Shown: positions 1 through 7,063 of the stretch, in pieces
Position numbering within the stretch: the first letter of the stretch is position 1
Layout of the letters: every line of letters starts with the position of its first letter
Virus record (IMG/VR): IMGVR_UViG_3300045776_000124
Location: 1 to 35,644 of that record
Origin: a virus
Reading direction: 5' to 3' (one strand)
DNA: 35,644 bases
The notes under the pieces: model-generated
Databases searched by the model: none
Told to the model about the DNA's origin: nothing
What the model saw: the letters and a program-made list of their open reading frames with translations, nothing else
Position numbers and translations under genes: made by a program

Positions 1-156
1 CGCCGAGGCCACGGTGCCGACGCTGGCGCCGTCGTATTGCAGCTGCAGCGCGTTGGCCTGCCCGCCGCCGGCATGCGCGGTCAGTCCGGTTTGCGTGCGC
101 CCGACGAACGGCGCGTCGAACGCGACACGGCCCTTGAAGCGTTGCGCGAGGCCCAT
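1..156 (-). CDS. Unknown phage structural-module protein (3' part missing)
   Basis: The minus-strand frame opens with ATG at 156-154 and stays open for 52 codons to the window edge, so the C-terminus is missing. It begins MGLAQRFKGRV and is rich in Gly, Ala and Gln. Its start lies one base past the TGA (160-158) of the preceding gene, so it belongs to the same late operon, after the capsid gene. I do not recognise the family. By position it may be a head completion or head-tail connector protein, but nothing in the visible part proves that. Confidence 0.6.
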   Translation of the reverse strand, partial: MGLAQRFKGRVAFDAPFVGRTQTGLTAHAGGGQANALQLQYDGASVGTVASA

Positions 157-157
157 G

Positions 158-544
158 TCATTGATCCTTCTGCTTGGCGAGCGCTTCGGCGGTCTCGCGC
201 GACAACGGCTGATCGTTCAGAATCGACCCGCTCACCACGTCGTACCGGCCGCCGCCGCGATGAATGATGTGCCGCACCCCGGGCGCGGCCGGTGCCACGG
301 CGATGCGCGCGGCCGGCGGCTCGGACGGCGTGTAATCGGCGTCGCCGGGGCGGCGGTAGAACGGGGTGATCTGGCCGCTGTTGGCGAACACCCGGCGCAC
401 CGGGTAATTGATCGCCATGTAGTCTTCGGCCGACAGCACCGCGCCGACCGGGACGCGCGCCCCGGCCCGGTTGAACGGGCGGCGCACGACGGCGCCCGCC
501 AGTTCAAAGCCCGGGATATGCTCCCGCGCCACGTCCGGTGCCAT
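158..544 (-). CDS. Unknown small protein downstream of the major capsid gene
   Basis: This is a 128-residue protein starting MAPDVAREHIPGFELAG. Its ATG (544-542) shares one base with the capsid TGA (546-544), in the pattern TGATG, which implies translational coupling with the capsid gene. It has no membrane segment or Cys motif. The middle is rich in Pro, Arg and Tyr and the C-terminus is a charged helix. A longer reading from 700 only runs antisense-offset through the capsid gene and is not needed. By position it could be a head accessory or connector protein, but the family was not recognised. Confidence 0.7.
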   Translation of the reverse strand: MAPDVAREHIPGFELAGAVVRRPFNRAGARVPVGAVLSAEDYMAINYPVRRVFANSGQITPFYRRPGDADYTPSEPPAARIAVAPAAPGVRHIIHRGGGRYDVVSGSILNDQPLSRETAEALAKQKDQ

Positions 545-1530
545 CAGGCGACGATCGTGTTGAACATGTAGCCGAGGTCCGACGAGACGAGGTGCATGTC
601 GAACGACATTTCGCACTCGACCCGCGTTGCGCGGAGCTTCTGCTCGTACCAGGACGATGTCCTGATTCCGATATCGTTCAAGCCAGTATAGCCTCTCCAC
701 CCGAAAATGTAGCCGGCGGAGGGGATCATCAGGCCCGCACTCGGCGGCGAGTAGGACAGCAGCGCCGACTTGCCCATGATCCAGCCGAAGTTGTCGGTGC
801 CGCCTTCGATACCGGAATTGTAGACTGCCTTGCTGATGACGACCTCTTGCACGTCGAACATCTCGGCGAGCAGCGTCGCGGTGACGTTCTTCGCCGTCGG
901 CATCGACGTGTACTTGATGCGATCGACGATCAGCGGGTGCTTGATGAGCGCCTGGAACACCGGATAGCTCATCGTCAGCTTGTTCGGCTCAAAGCCGGTC
1001 GTGGACAGCACGTAGGTCTTGCCGGCGGCGACATCGCTGATCGGATCGCCGTTGACGTCGTCCGACCATTGGATCACCTGATTCGTCGTCGGCCCCGAGG
1101 CGACGCCGGTAATGTCGGTGCCCCAGATGCCCGAGGTCAGGAACTGCGACACGAACTGGCGGTCGCGGCGGATCAGCAGCCGCTGGGTGCAGAACTCGGA
1201 AGACAGCGTCTCGATATCGACGGCGGGGTCGGCGTTCGATCGCACCTGATCGCCGATGTCCTTGTGAAACGCCCACACGTTGGCGCTGTAGCTCGATGTC
1301 GTGACGTTGAAGCCGCCGCCTGCGGACTCGGTCGCATCGGCGCGAATCTGCGCCTCATCGCGGAAGAAATCCGACTTCGAGAAGATGAAGTACTTGTCCG
1401 CCTGAAAGTTGACCGGCACCAGCGGGAACACTTTATCGGCGATGTAGGCGTCGTTGCTTTGAACATAAGCAACGGAGATATCGGTGAGGGCGGCCGATAC
1501 GTGTACGTCCCCATATACTGGCTGTGGAAT
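544..1530 (-). CDS. Major capsid protein, start codon unclear
   Basis: This is the shell-forming protein of the phage head. The reading contains GDVHVSAALTDISVAYVQS, ADKVFPLVPV and QADKYFIF, a combination typical of the N-terminal arm of phage major capsid proteins, and it ends in a beta-rich C-terminus. The first in-frame ATG (1431-1429) lies inside the conserved ADKVFPLVPV block, so translation must begin upstream. The frame is open back to a TAA at 1548-1546, but that stretch has no ATG, GTG or TTG. The best candidate is ATT at 1530-1528, eight bases after a GGAG, giving 328 residues; this start is inferred. A plus-strand HNH gene ends the upstream context. It follows the decoration gene, the normal phage order. 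An intron or a lost start codon are alternatives. Confidence 0.85.
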   Translation of the reverse strand: MPQPVYGDVHVSAALTDISVAYVQSNDAYIADKVFPLVPVNFQADKYFIFSKSDFFRDEAQIRADATESAGGGFNVTTSSYSANVWAFHKDIGDQVRSNADPAVDIETLSSEFCTQRLLIRRDRQFVSQFLTSGIWGTDITGVASGPTTNQVIQWSDDVNGDPISDVAAGKTYVLSTTGFEPNKLTMSYPVFQALIKHPLIVDRIKYTSMPTAKNVTATLLAEMFDVQEVVISKAVYNSGIEGGTDNFGWIMGKSALLSYSPPSAGLMIPSAGYIFGWRGYTGLNDIGIRTSSWYEQKLRATRVECEMSFDMHLVSSDLGYMFNTIVA

Positions 1531-1556
1531 CGGACCTACTCCGTCTTAAAACGCCG

Positions 1557-1576
1557 CGCTATCTTGATCGATAGCG
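1557..1576. other. Perfect 7-bp hairpin between the capsid and HNH genes
   Basis: The arms CGCTATC (1557-1563) and GATAGCG (1570-1576) pair perfectly around a 6-base loop. On the minus strand the hairpin is followed by a short GC stretch and four T residues (1550-1546 region), so it looks like a weak minus-strand terminator or an RNA structure upstream of the capsid reading. On the plus strand it lies in the leader of the HNH gene. Confidence 0.45.
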
Positions 1577-1640
1577 ACGTGTCTGCTCACATGGACATCG
1601 CCCCATGCTATGGCGTTGACATCGACGCGGGAGAGGTCCG

Positions 1641-2297
1641 TTGCCGAAGAAGAAAGCGATCGACGATGCGGTGATCCTTGAGGCCCACAAACGGCTAGGA
1701 AACGGGAGGGCTGTATCCCGTGAGACGGGCGTTCACGAGAACACCGTCTATCAGGTGCTCCGCCGCGCCGCAGGCGCGTGCCTGCGATGCGGCGGAAAGC
1801 CGGTGCCTGGCAAAGCCAGCTGCCAGCCGTGCCTGGATTACGAGAAGGCGCGCGTAAAGCAGGAGCGGGCAAGGCGCTTGCGGGCGGGCGTGTGCGTTCA
1901 ATGCGAGGGACCGCGCAGCCCGTTATCGAGCCTGTACTGCGAGAAGCATCGCATCGCCGCGGCGGCGGCGTCAAAGGCCAGAAAGAAGGCTCTGCGCGGA
2001 TCACCGCAGGGCGAGGCGCAGAGTTTTCGCCAGAAGATGCGCAGCCTGCTCGCCCGCTTTGGACAAGCCGGTCGCGATCGATGGAATCACGCCGGCGGCG
2101 CGTGCGAGATATGCGCGACACCCTACGGCGAGGCGGCAATCCATCTGCATCACATCGATCGGGATCGAACGCACAACACGTTCGAGAACCTGATCTGCCT
2201 GTGCCATGACTGCCACACCGCAGGGCACGCGCTTCTGCGCCTGAAGCAACGAGCCGCCCTGCTGGTGTGGGTTGAGCGCGCATATCCGCTGTCCTAG
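1641..2297 (+). CDS. HNH homing endonuclease with N-terminal HTH and Zn motifs
   Basis: This is a 218-residue predicted DNA-cutting enzyme. It starts at TTG 1641 with GGGAGAGG just upstream. Residues 9-42 look like a helix-turn-helix. Paired CxxC motifs follow (C47/C50, C61/C64, C85/C88), then a basic linker, then an HNH core: CEIC at 155-158, HHIDRDR at 170-176, N179/N183 and a closing C188/C191. It sits on the opposite strand between the decoration and capsid genes. Its TAG (2295-2297) overlaps the decoration gene's stop in the palindrome CCTAGG, so it fills the gap between the two genes exactly. This is typical of a mobile HNH gene in a phage head module. Whether it is free-standing or lies in an intron is not resolved. 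Confidence 0.85.
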   Translation: MPKKKAIDDAVILEAHKRLGNGRAVSRETGVHENTVYQVLRRAAGACLRCGGKPVPGKASCQPCLDYEKARVKQERARRLRAGVCVQCEGPRSPLSSLYCEKHRIAAAAASKARKKALRGSPQGEAQSFRQKMRSLLARFGQAGRDRWNHAGGACEICATPYGEAAIHLHHIDRDRTHNTFENLICLCHDCHTAGHALLRLKQRAALLVWVERAYPLS

Positions 2298-2677
2298 GCG
2301 ACGGTGTCGCCGGAGTTCGGACCGAGAGCGACGGTGATCAGCTGTCCCGCAGCGGTCGCGGCCTCGATCGAGGTCGCAACGCGATGGTTGGTGCCGGTCG
2401 CGGCGATGAGCCGCCCGGTGGTGTCGGTCATCAGTGCGACGCCGGCGGAGAACGCCGCCCCCGCCGCCGCCTTGCTGACGCCGATAAAGCCGACATCGAC
2501 CGCCTGGCCGAGCGTCGGCTTGTTCTGCACGATGCCGTAGATGTATTCGCCGCCGGCGCTGGCGAGATTGGTCTGCCGCGCGGCGGTGATCTTGACGGCG
2601 TAGAACTGCGAAGACGACAGGTCAGCCGCAGCAGTGGTCTGTGCGCCGTCGTGGAGAAGGGGCGACTCAGTAGCCAA
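2294..2677 (-). CDS. Capsid decoration (cement) protein
   Basis: This 127-residue protein is rich in Ala, Gly and Thr, with repeated short beta-type segments such as YIYGIVQNKPTLGQAVDVG and FSAGVALMTDTTGRLI. This matches the small capsid cement proteins encoded just before phage major capsid genes. The start is TTG at 2677-2675, chosen because AAGGAG lies 8 bases upstream; the nearby ATG is only 1 base from that site and out of frame. It likely binds the outside of the mature capsid and stabilises it. Its stop overlaps the stop of the opposing HNH gene. The family assignment rests on composition, size and position. Confidence 0.8.
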   Translation of the reverse strand: MATESPLLHDGAQTTAAADLSSSQFYAVKITAARQTNLASAGGEYIYGIVQNKPTLGQAVDVGFIGVSKAAAGAAFSAGVALMTDTTGRLIAATGTNHRVATSIEAATAAGQLITVALGPNSGDTVA

Positions 2678-2729
2678 AGCACATACTCCTTGCTAGAGTT
2701 GTCGATCGGACACCACAGGGTATCGATCC

Positions 2730-3239
2730 ATGTTGACGGCAGATCGTTTGCGCGAAGTTCTGCGCTATGACCCGGAAACGGGCGCTTTTACGTGGCTGGT
2801 GAAGACATCGAGAAAGGTCCGTATCGGCAGCGAGGCGGGAAGCGCGCGTCCAAGCACGCACCGAACGCCAGGCAAGAGGCGCATCAAGATCGATGGCCTT
2901 ACCTATCAAGCCAACGTCCTGGCTTTTCTCTACATGACCGGCCGAATGCCCGAGGGTGATGTCGATCATCGCGACAACGACCCCGGCAACGACAGATGGC
3001 TCAATCTGCGTGAAGGCACGCGCAGTCAGAACATCGCTAATCGACACAAGACGCCGGGCAAGAGCGGCTTTACCGGCGTGCGGCACGTCGCGCGCAATCT
3101 GAGCAAGCCCTGGCGCGCGGTCATTCGCGTACAGAACAAGCTGCGCTGCCTGGGGTATCATGCGACCCCCGAGCAGGCGCACGCCGCGTGGCGAGAGGCG
3201 GCGATCAGTGCGTTTGGCGAGTTTGCCAAGGTCGATTAG
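2730..3239 (+). CDS. HNH endonuclease with AP2 DNA-binding domain
   Basis: This 169-residue protein has the usual layout of phage HNH_3/AP2 homing endonucleases. The N-terminus LREVLRYDPETGAFTW is the common entry motif. A beta-rich segment with the YQANVLAFLYMTGRMPEGDV signature follows, then the HNH core DHRDNDPGNDRWLNLR (residues 79-94) and QNIANR. An AP2-like domain at about 112-155 (SGFTGVRHV to AHAAW) should bind the target site. It is inserted on the plus strand between the scaffold-like and decoration genes and transcribed against them. ATG 2730 is preceded by GGACACCAC, which resembles the ribosome site of the early genes. Confidence 0.9.
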   Translation: MLTADRLREVLRYDPETGAFTWLVKTSRKVRIGSEAGSARPSTHRTPGKRRIKIDGLTYQANVLAFLYMTGRMPEGDVDHRDNDPGNDRWLNLREGTRSQNIANRHKTPGKSGFTGVRHVARNLSKPWRAVIRVQNKLRCLGYHATPEQAHAAWREAAISAFGEFAKVD

Positions 3240-3246
3240 CCTTTCA

Positions 3247-3275
3247 ATTGTGCGCGATGCACAAGCCACAGGCAA
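3247..3275 (-). promoter_or_regulatory. Putative minus-strand promoter with overlapping repressor operator
   Basis: Read on the minus strand, TTGCCT (3275-3270) and CACAAT (3252-3247) are spaced by 17 bases, a plausible -35/-10 pair. The 17-base site 3248-3264 is a near-perfect dyad (arms TTGTGCG and TGCACAA around CGA) and covers the -10. The same motif flanks the strong promoter near 32.2 kb. A promoter here would read towards the decoration and capsid genes, across the antisense HNH gene. This is inferred from sequence only. Confidence 0.45.
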
Positions 3276-3280
3276 AAAAA

Positions 3281-4606
3281 TCAGCCGACGGCGCGGATCG
3301 CGGCGCGTTCCTCGTCGCGCTCGCGCTGCGCCAGCGCGGTGTGCGTCTTGCGCACGGCAACCCGCGCCTGGATGATCGACAGCGTCGGGTCGGCCTTCGT
3401 CAGCGTCTCGGCCATCGCCTCGATCTCACCGCGCGCGCCTGCCCCGGTGCCGCCGCCCTGCGTCGAACCGAATTCCTTGAACACGCCGCCGACGCGCGCC
3501 TGGGCGTTCGCCGCCTTGAGCATGTCGAGCACCGCGCCGAAGGCGGTCGCATCGCCCTGGCTGGCCTTGAGCAGCACCTCGGCCTGTGCTTCGCCGACGC
3601 CGATTTCGACGGCGCGGCGCTTCATCAGGTTGACCTCGCGCTCGGCCTCGAACGTCGCCAGCCGCTTCTCCAGCGCCTCGGTGTGCGCCAGCGCCTTCGC
3701 CAGCTTCTCAGCCTTCTCCTTTTCGTCGCCGTCGTTGTCGTCCTTGCCGGCTGCGCCGTCGATCTGCTTGTCGCGCTCATCGGCGGTCTTGGCGGCGAAC
3801 TTCGCCTTGGCGTCGCCTTCGAGCTTGGCGGCGAACGCCTTGTGCTTGTCGGACATCTTGTTGACATCGGCCGCGGCCTCGGCGTCGGCAAGCCGCTTGG
3901 TCAGCGCCTCGACGGTTGCGGACAGTTCTTCAATCGTCGGCATGGGATGATCGTCCTTCTCGATGACGCCGGCAGCCTGCGCGACATCGCGCATGGCCTT
4001 CTCAATCTGGTCGGGCACGGCATCGCCGAGGTGCGTGCGGAACTCAGCCAGGGATTTCTGGATCGCCGGCGCCTTGTCGGTAATGGCGGTGTCGGCGAGG
4101 ATCGAGGCGATCGACACGCCGAGCGCATCGGTCGCCTTATCGACGGCATCGGCGGCGGCGTCGCTGTAGGTGTCGGGATCGATCTCGGTGGCCGGGACGC
4201 GCTTGGCGATGCCGAGCCGGGTCAGCAGCCGGTCGAGCGGACCGAGATCGGCGCGTTTCCAGGCTTCGGGCAAAGCGCTTTCGGCGCCGAGCGTCTTGGC
4301 GCGCGCCTTGATGTGATCCCTTGCCTTGGCGGGGTCGGATGCGCGGCCGACCGCTTTGATCGCATTGTGCAGATCGGCGACGTCCTCGATCGGGAAAGAA
4401 CCGTCCGGCAATGCGGCTCCGGATGACGCCAGCGAGCGGCGGGCATCGTCGCTGAAGTTCCGCTTGAGGTAGGCCAAGACTTCGGCGTCCATCGTCGCTT
4501 GATCCCTTCGTTTGTAGAGCAGGGTGACCGCGCCGGGATTGGCCGGCGCGTCAACGAGGCTGATCTCATCGACAACCAAGCCTTTGAGGGTATGCCGCTT
4601 GCCCAT
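3281..4606 (-). CDS. Scaffold-like head protein with XkdF-type N-terminus
   Basis: This is a 441-residue protein. The first 35 residues (HTLKGLVVDEISLVDAPANP) match the end region of phage XkdF-like proteins, where the protease product is often continued by a scaffold. The middle and C-terminal parts are highly charged, Ala/Lys/Glu/Asp-rich and strongly helical, with likely coiled coils at about 225-345, as expected for an internal capsid scaffold removed by the protease. Its ATG (4606-4604) overlaps the protease TGA as TGATG. T-tract 3280-3274 just past its stop may help termination. A scaffolding role is inferred from composition and position between protease and capsid genes. Confidence 0.75.
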   Translation of the reverse strand: MGKRHTLKGLVVDEISLVDAPANPGAVTLLYKRRDQATMDAEVLAYLKRNFSDDARRSLASSGAALPDGSFPIEDVADLHNAIKAVGRASDPAKARDHIKARAKTLGAESALPEAWKRADLGPLDRLLTRLGIAKRVPATEIDPDTYSDAAADAVDKATDALGVSIASILADTAITDKAPAIQKSLAEFRTHLGDAVPDQIEKAMRDVAQAAGVIEKDDHPMPTIEELSATVEALTKRLADAEAAADVNKMSDKHKAFAAKLEGDAKAKFAAKTADERDKQIDGAAGKDDNDGDEKEKAEKLAKALAHTEALEKRLATFEAEREVNLMKRRAVEIGVGEAQAEVLLKASQGDATAFGAVLDMLKAANAQARVGGVFKEFGSTQGGGTGAGARGEIEAMAETLTKADPTLSIIQARVAVRKTHTALAQRERDEERAAIRAVG

Positions 4607-5211
4607 CAGACCGGCACCCGGCGCGCGCGTCCGCCGATCGAGAACGCCTTGAGCGCGCCGGACTTGACCAGGGCGCGCACGTCCGCATCATCGACGCGAT
4701 AGCCGATGAACCAGCCGGTCCGTCCGAGATCGATGCCGAGGGCCTTCTGCACGTCAGGGGTCATCACCACGGATTCAACGATGTCGCCGCCACGATAGGG
4801 CGATCCATCGTCTTGCCGGGCGTGCAATACCCCACCGGTTCTTGATGATGTAATGAAATCGTGTGCCGCCTTAACGATTTCCGCGTCAACCACCTGATCG
4901 TCCTGATGATCGGTGACGATCTCGCCGCCCTCGCTGTTGACGCTGGCCCAGCCGTAGACGGTGCTGAGTTCGTCGTTATACTTCAATATCGGCACAGTAA
5001 TCGAGAACGCACAGGTTTCTTCGGCGTCATCGTTCTTCAGCATCGCCAGCGGCGGATCGCCGGGGTTGAACTTGCGCCGCAGGCGGCGGCGGCCGTCGCG
5101 CTGACGCGAGGCGTTGCCGAGCGCGGTCGGCACGTGGACATCGCCCACCGCCGGCATCTGGTCTTTGATAACCTGAAAGAATGTCAGCATCATTTGTCCT
5201 TCATTCGCCAT
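4606..5211 (-). CDS. XkdF-like prohead serine protease
   Basis: This 201-residue protein is a predicted head maturation protease. The conserved part begins at about residue 75 with ITVPILKYNDELSTVYGWAS, continues through EIVTDHQDDQVVDAEIVKAA and ends in DVRALVKSGALKAFSIGG, which matches the phage XkdF serine protease family. ATG 5211-5209 overlaps the end of the MuF gene by 11 bases; ATG codons at 5193 and 5190 are alternative starts. It lies between the MuF and scaffold-like genes, the standard place for a prohead protease that cleaves scaffold and capsid arms during assembly. Confidence 0.85.
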   Translation of the reverse strand: MANEGQMMLTFFQVIKDQMPAVGDVHVPTALGNASRQRDGRRRLRRKFNPGDPPLAMLKNDDAEETCAFSITVPILKYNDELSTVYGWASVNSEGGEIVTDHQDDQVVDAEIVKAAHDFITSSRTGGVLHARQDDGSPYRGGDIVESVVMTPDVQKALGIDLGRTGWFIGYRVDDADVRALVKSGALKAFSIGGRARRVPV

Positions 5212-7063
5212 AGTCGGTTTGGATGCGAGTTCCAACACCGGATGCGCCGGGACCCGAGGAAACGATGCGCGCGTAGCGTTCGGTGCAGCGGCAGTTGTGT
5301 ACATAAATGCCCCGTGCCAGATAATATTCCGACAGGGTTTCGAGATTGAAGACATGCCCCGCAAATGGACGCCTGACAACGCTGACGACTTGATCAAACG
5401 CTATCGCGCCGGCACTTCCGTCTTGCAGCTTGCGCGCGAGGTCAAGATCAGCCGCCCGTGCTTGACGCGCTTTCTCGTCGCGCACGGCGTCGTCTTGCGC
5501 AGCGCAAGCGAGCAAGAGCAATTGAAGTGGCAGACTATGACGCCCGAGCAGCGCGCCGCCCGGGTCGATGCCGCGCATGAAGCTGTGCGCGGGATGAAGC
5601 GCTCGATCGATGATTTGACTAAGCGCGCGGCCACACGCGCAGCGCGCGGGCATGGCGTATCGACGCTCGAATGCCGGCTGCATGATCTGCTGGCTGAGCG
5701 TGGCATCGAGACGATCCCGCAGATGGCGATCGGTCGCTATAACTGCGATCTCGCTGCCTTGCCCATCGCCGTGGAAGTCTTCGGCGGTGAGTGGCACTTC
5801 TCGGGACGTCATCTGGCCCGCACGCCGCAGCGCATCAGAGACTTCGCCGATGCGGGCTGGCATAGCCTGATGGTCGTGCATCGGGGATGGGCGCAGATCG
5901 GACCCGGCGTCGCAGACGAGATAGTCGCCCTGCACAAGCAGGCGCGGCGCAACCCATCCGCGCGTCGTCAGTACTGGGTGATTCAAGGTGACGGGAAGCT
6001 GCTTGCCAGAGGATGTGCTGACGATCGCGATCTCACCCTGAAACTGCCGCGCCGTATGCCCCGCGATGGGCGCGCGCGCTTCGATCAGGACGTCACCCGG
6101 TAGGCAGTTCGGATGCGGATCGGGCGGCATCATCAGCGGACCGATCGGCGTCTCATAGGCTTGATCCAGATCAACGCCGTCCGGGTTCATCCCCGGGATC
6201 GGCGCGCACACCGCGCAGACCAGTTCGTCGCCCGCGGTGAGCCAGAAGCGCCTGACGCCGCGCCCGGTCGCCTCGGCATACTGCAGCCAGGCCGCCCGGC
6301 GGCCCTGATTCGCCGCCCGCAGGCTCTCGGTGCGCGCCAGGCGCAGCGCGCGATAGGAGCGATAGCGCGCGGCATAGCGATCGGTCATCGCGTCGATCTG
6401 GTCAGGCGTCATGTCGCCGCGCAGCACGCGCGCATCATAGCGCCTATCGCGCAGCGCGCGGCTCAGCGCCGACGCGGTGCCGGACTGGAGCGCGCGGCGG
6501 TAGCTCTCGATCGCCGCCGCCTCCTGCTGCGTCATGCCGAGCGTCTCGCGCAGCGTCCGCGCGATCTTTTCGGGAGAGACATGGCCGGCCAGCCCGTCGC
6601 TGAGAATCTGCTGCGCGGTGCGCATCGCCTGTTGTTCGACCGTGGCGGCGAGTTCGTCGTTGGTGGCGTTCTGCGCCGCCACGGTGGCCGTATTCAGCGG
6701 ATCGTAGGTGAGGTTGATCACCGCCGGGGTCTTGAAGTTCTTCGGCGCCGCCTTGCCGACGATCGCCCAGGCCGGCACCGACAGGCTGGCGGAGATCGCC
6801 GCCTGATCGTGAATGGCGGCGAGGCGGTTGAGCGCGGGCCGCAGCGCGGGCCGGATGCGTTCGATCGCCAGATGCCGCCATATCTCGGTAAAGCGGTTCT
6901 CGCGGATCAGCCGCGCCAGCCCGGTCTGATCGAAAGTCTGACCGAGCGCGACCAGCGCCTCTCTGATCGCGCGCGCGACGCCGCCCTCGCCGTGCTCGGC
7001 GAACATGCGCGCGGCATCGTCGGCGGGCTGGATCTGATGCGCCAGCAGGACCGGGCTGATCAT
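5201..7063 (-). CDS. MuF-like head morphogenesis protein interrupted by an intein
   Basis: This is a 620-residue precursor. Residues 1-319 are a helical phage minor head protein with the MuF pattern: ALRLARTESLRAANQGRR, then GDELVCAVCAPIPG and DPHPN. The conserved HPNCRC motif is split: HPN precedes the intein Cys at residue 320, and CRCTERYARI resumes at 591 after the intein's HN. The spliced product would be about 349 residues. ATG 7063-7061 overlaps the portal TGA as ATGA. MuF proteins sit at the portal and are injected or act in head assembly. The intein interior is overlapped on the other strand by a homing endonuclease gene. Confidence 0.9.
   Translation of the reverse strand: MISPVLLAHQIQPADDAARMFAEHGEGGVARAIREALVALGQTFDQTGLARLIRENRFTEIWRHLAIERIRPALRPALNRLAAIHDQAAISASLSVPAWAIVGKAAPKNFKTPAVINLTYDPLNTATVAAQNATNDELAATVEQQAMRTAQQILSDGLAGHVSPEKIARTLRETLGMTQQEAAAIESYRRALQSGTASALSRALRDRRYDARVLRGDMTPDQIDAMTDRYAARYRSYRALRLARTESLRAANQGRRAAWLQYAEATGRGVRRFWLTAGDELVCAVCAPIPGMNPDGVDLDQAYETPIGPLMMPPDPHPNCLPGDVLIEARAPIAGHTARQFQGEIAIVSTSSGKQLPVTLNHPVLTTRGWVAPRLLVQGDYLVCDAGSDLRPSPMHDHQAMPARIGEVSDALRRAGQMTSREVPLTAEDFHGDGQGSEIAVIATDRHLRDRLDATLSQQIMQPAFERRYAMPARCACGRALSQIIDRALHPAHSFMRGIDPGGALLGRHSLPLQLLLLACAAQDDAVRDEKARQARAADLDLARKLQDGSAGAIAFDQVVSVVRRPFAGHVFNLETLSEYYLARGIYVHNCRCTERYARIVSSGPGASGVGTRIQTDYGE
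5294..6106 (-). mobile_element. Intein in the MuF-like protein (271 residues)
   Basis: The splicing domain starts with CLPGDVLIEA (Cys1 at 6106-6104), has a B-like block LNHPVLTTRGWV, and ends VFNLETLSEYYLARGIYVHN (Asn at 5296-5294), followed by Cys+1. These are canonical Hint blocks A, B, F and G with penultimate His and terminal Asn. The centre (motif AEDFHGDGQGS and following) has no LAGLIDADG or HNH domain in this frame. Instead, the plus strand of the same DNA encodes a Vsr-like nuclease ending (TAG 6101-6103) right at the intein's first codons. Splicing activity is predicted from intact motifs. Confidence 0.9.
5354..6103 (+). CDS. Vsr-like homing endonuclease antisense to the MuF intein
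   Basis: This 249-residue protein is encoded wholly inside the intein DNA but on the opposite strand. Residues 1-55 form an HTH region (LIKRYRAGTSVLQLAREV). Residues 103-175 resemble the Vsr/DUF559 nuclease fold used by some homing endonucleases: ECRLHDLL (E106), CDLA (D132), VEVFGGEWHFSGRH (E141, H148, H153) and RIRDFADAGWHSLMVVH. The C-terminus YWVIQGDGKLL matches the tail of the same endonuclease group. ATG 5354 was chosen because conserved sequence begins there; an earlier ATG at 5219 would extend outside the intein. It probably promotes spread of the intein to inteinless MuF genes. Confidence 0.85.
   Translation: MPRKWTPDNADDLIKRYRAGTSVLQLAREVKISRPCLTRFLVAHGVVLRSASEQEQLKWQTMTPEQRAARVDAAHEAVRGMKRSIDDLTKRAATRAARGHGVSTLECRLHDLLAERGIETIPQMAIGRYNCDLAALPIAVEVFGGEWHFSGRHLARTPQRIRDFADAGWHSLMVVHRGWAQIGPGVADEIVALHKQARRNPSARRQYWVIQGDGKLLARGCADDRDLTLKLPRRMPRDGRARFDQDVTR

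Noticed and set aside
3188-4426. Long plus-strand frame of 412 codons opposite the scaffold-like gene
   Set aside because: Arg/Gly/Leu-rich antisense shadow of a well-supported minus-strand gene; no motif or ribosome site.
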